From Methylovirgula sp. HY1 (GTDB lineage Bacteria > Pseudomonadota > Alphaproteobacteria > Rhizobiales > Beijerinckiaceae), in NCBI RefSeq assembly GCF_019343105.1, contig NZ_CP073764.1, positions 3,336,001 to 3,400,000 on the forward strand: a stretch of 64,000 nt of DNA, given 5' to 3'. Shown here piece by piece: positions 62,023 through 64,000 of this stretch (positions are counted from its first letter, which is position 1; each line of letters opens with the position of its first letter). The position numbers and the translations under genes are program-made. The notes beneath the pieces were generated by a model that did not search any database, had not been told where the DNA came from, and saw only the letters and a program-made list of their open reading frames with translations.

Positions 62023-63417
62023 ATGCAAGTGACTGAGACCCTCTCCGAGGGACTGAAGCGCGAATATAAGGTCGTGCTTGCAGCCGCTGATCTGGCGACC
62101 AAGGTCGAGGCCCAGCTCGACGATATGAGAGCAAAGGCGCGGATCAACGGCTTTCGACCGGGAAAAGTGCCGGTCGCGCATCTGAAGCGGCTCTATGGCC
62201 GCGCCATCATGGCCGACGTGATGCAGGACGCGGTCAACGAAGCCAATCAAAAAATCATTGCAGACAATGATCTCAAGCTTGCGACGCCCCCCAAGATCGA
62301 GCTGATGCCGACCAATGATCAGGAGCTGGCGGAGGCCTTCGAGGCCAAAACCGATCTGGCTTATAAGGTCGCCGTCGAAATCCTGCCGAAATTCGAGGTC
62401 GAGGGGCTCAAAGAGGTGAGCCTCGAGCGTCTCGTCGCCGAGATTCCGGAAGCGGACGTCGAACAGGCGATGACTCGGATCGCCGAGCAGAACCGCCTTT
62501 ATACGCCCAAGGAAGGCGACGCCGTGACCGCCGCCAAGGGCGACAAGGTTGTGCTCGATTTCATCGGCAAGATCGGCGACGAGGCTTTCGAGGGCGGCAC
62601 CGCTCAGGATGTCGATCTCGTGCTGGGTTCGAATTCCTTCATTCCCGGCTTCGAAGACCAAATCGAAGGCATGAAGATCGGCGAGCAGAAGACGATTTCA
62701 GTCTCCTTCCCCGAGGATTACGCGGCCGCCAATTTGGCCGGCAAGCCGGCGACTTTCGAAATCACGCTCAAGGCTTGTGCCACGCCGGCGGAGCTTGCCA
62801 TTGACGATGCCTTCGCGCAGAGCCTGGGCTTTCCCGATCTTCCCAAAATGCGTGAAGCCGTCGTTGCCTCGCTCGAAGGCGAGCAGGTGGCGATCTCGCG
62901 GCGCAAGTGGAAGCGTGAGCTTCTCGACGCGCTCGACAAGAAATTCACCTTCGAATTGCCTGACGCTCTCGTGACCCGCGAGTTTGAGACGATCTGGCGC
63001 GAGGCGACTGCCGAACGCAACGCCGAAGGCAAGAGCTTTGCCGAAGACGGCACCGACGAGGTGACGGAACGGGCGGATTTCCAGAAAATTGCCGAACGGC
63101 GCGTCCGGCTCGGCCTGGTTTTGGCCGAAATCGGCGAAAAGGCTGGCGTAACCGTCGCCGAGGAGGAATTGGCACAAGCGCTCTACGAGAGGGCCCGCAA
63201 TTTTCCCGGAATGGAACGCCAGCTGATCGAATTCTACCGCAAGAACCCTGAGCGGCTGAACGAGATCCGCGCCCCGCTTTTCGAAGAGAAGGTGGTCGAC
63301 CATCTCTTGGGCGAGGTGAGCGTGACGGATAAGAAGGTCTCGCCGACGGAATTGGTCGATCTCGTCAAGGCCTTCGAGGCGCAAAGCGAGACGTCCTCGG
63401 CAGCGCCTGCGGCCTGA
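62023..63417 (+). CDS. tig: Trigger factor, 464 aa
   Basis: ATG 62023 (MQVTETLSEGLKREYKVVL) opens a ribosome-binding domain with INGFRPGKVPVAHLKRLYG (the GFRxGxxP signature). An FKBP-type PPIase domain follows (about 150-245, VLDFIGKIGDEAFEGGTAQD), then the long C-terminal chaperone arms. It binds nascent chains at the exit tunnel through L23. The tail is Ala/Glu-rich. clpP follows in the same direction, the classic tig-clpP order. Confidence 0.96.
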   Translation: MQVTETLSEGLKREYKVVLAAADLATKVEAQLDDMRAKARINGFRPGKVPVAHLKRLYGRAIMADVMQDAVNEANQKIIADNDLKLATPPKIELMPTNDQELAEAFEAKTDLAYKVAVEILPKFEVEGLKEVSLERLVAEIPEADVEQAMTRIAEQNRLYTPKEGDAVTAAKGDKVVLDFIGKIGDEAFEGGTAQDVDLVLGSNSFIPGFEDQIEGMKIGEQKTISVSFPEDYAAANLAGKPATFEITLKACATPAELAIDDAFAQSLGFPDLPKMREAVVASLEGEQVAISRRKWKRELLDALDKKFTFELPDALVTREFETIWREATAERNAEGKSFAEDGTDEVTERADFQKIAERRVRLGLVLAEIGEKAGVTVAEEELAQALYERARNFPGMERQLIEFYRKNPERLNEIRAPLFEEKVVDHLLGEVSVTDKKVSPTELVDLVKAFEAQSETSSAAPAA

Positions 63418-63577
63418 TATCGCGGTGCCGCCTGCCAAGCCGGCGGGCTAGCTTGGATCGGGCCGGATCTTTCCTTGGCCCGGTCTTTGCGAAACGGCTG
63501 GAAGCAACTATGTTCTGAGGTGAAGCGCGGCCTAGTCGCCGCACATCCTTACCGCCCCTCGAAGCGAGTAGACCCCT

Positions 63578-64000
63578 ATGCTGCGTGACCGCGACCCGAT
63601 CGAAATCTATAACAATTATCTGATCCCCCAGGTCATCGAAAACACGAGCCGGGGCGAGCGCGGCTTCGACATCTATTCGCGGCTCCTGCGCGAGCGGATC
63701 ATCTTTCTGACCGGACCGGTCGAGGATCATATGGCCACGGTGATCGTGGCCCAGCTCCTCTTCCTCGAAGCGGAAAATCCGAAGAAAGAAATCTCGATGT
63801 ATATCAACTCGCCGGGCGGTGTCGTCACCGCCGGCCTGTCGATCTATGACACGATGCAGTTCATTCGGCCGAAAGTGTCGACCCTCTGCATCGGTCAGGC
63901 CGCCTCGATGGGATCGCTGCTTCTGACCGCCGGTGAGGCCGGAATGCGCTATGCGCTGCCGAATGCGCGCATCATGGTGCATCAGCCGTCTGGCGGCTTC
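63578..64000 (+). CDS. clpP: ATP-dependent Clp protease proteolytic subunit, 5' part
   Basis: The first 141 codons from ATG 63578 ([20 protein letters not shown]) are present; the gene continues past the right edge. The catalytic Ser is in [11 protein letters not shown] and the catalytic His in [12 protein letters not shown]. The Asp lies beyond the window. ClpP degrades unfolded proteins delivered by ClpX or ClpA. It is about 160 bases behind tig; clpX is expected next. Confidence 0.96.
   Translation, partial: MLRDRDPIEIYNNYLIPQVIENTSRGERGFDIYSRLLRERIIFLTGPVEDHMATVIVAQLLFLEAENPKKEISMYINSPGGVVTAGLSIYDTMQFIRPKVSTLCIGQAASMGSLLLTAGEAGMRYALPNARIMVHQPSGGF

Overview
The window looks like a chromosomal segment of an alphaproteobacterium of the order Hyphomicrobiales (Rhizobiales), possibly near the Beijerinckiaceae; the family-level guess is inference. 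The support is high GC, the mfd-sdhE-recG neighbourhood, an IalB-type protein, a SUV3-type helicase beside a DUF3108 protein, HspQ, and dispersed GC-rich palindromes of the kind common in that order. No rRNA, phage region or CRISPR array was seen. One tRNA (Leu, anticodon UAG) lies before tig.

Layout: (1) 1-527 holds the start of an mprF-like gene running off the left edge. (2) 822-4686 is a 3.9 kb IS1-family transposon with 21-bp terminal inverted repeats and an 8-bp target duplication. Besides its transposase it carries six other genes, including a GIY-YIG nuclease-like protein and an overlapping nucleotidyltransferase/partner pair. (3) 4.9-11 kb has housekeeping and envelope genes: a DsbA/FrnE-like oxidoreductase, a ClC transporter, a methyltransferase, DUF427, and two Cys-dependent L,D-transpeptidase-like proteins. 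(4) 11.1-15.25 kb is a genomic scar: a frameshifted remnant of a polymorphic toxin with a DUF2019 immunity-like gene, cut by an intact IS21 element whose other side abuts an IS5-type transposase fragment. (5) 15.4-23 kb carries mfd, sdhE, recG, rpsT and an enoyl-CoA hydratase.

(6) 23.5-32.2 kb is the most interesting block, a probable sphingolipid locus. A serine-palmitoyltransferase-like alpha-oxoamine synthase, a GNAT protein of the bacterial ceramide synthase type and a desaturase that closely resembles eukaryotic sphingolipid delta-4 desaturase (DES1) run on the + strand. Converging on them are a membrane GT2 glycosyltransferase and a tightly coupled operon of ACP, ketosynthase, two complementary hot-dog (MaoC) proteins and an SDR reductase. 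Together these could make, N-acylate, desaturate and glycosylate a long-chain base, with a private fatty-acid elongation module supplying acyl-ACP. This is inference from family membership and clustering.

(7) 32.4-50 kb holds a SUV3-like helicase with a long charged tail, DUF3108, a DUF2126/transglutaminase protein, a secreted Gly-rich peptide, a small two-gene operon, and the coupled pbpC/alpha-2-macroglobulin pair. (8) 50-64 kb holds a second DsbA-like gene, an XRE regulator with a palindromic upstream site, an orphan YejA-type binding protein coupled to a degenerate adenylate-forming enzyme, IalB, HspQ, NnrE-NnrD, an OpgC/SGNH pair, a multicopper-oxidase-fold protein without most copper ligands, tRNA-Leu, tig and the start of clpP.

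Two families of small palindromic repeats recur between genes across the window. Many long open frames opposite mfd, recG, the macroglobulin and other GC-rich genes were judged to be antisense shadows and are not listed as genes.
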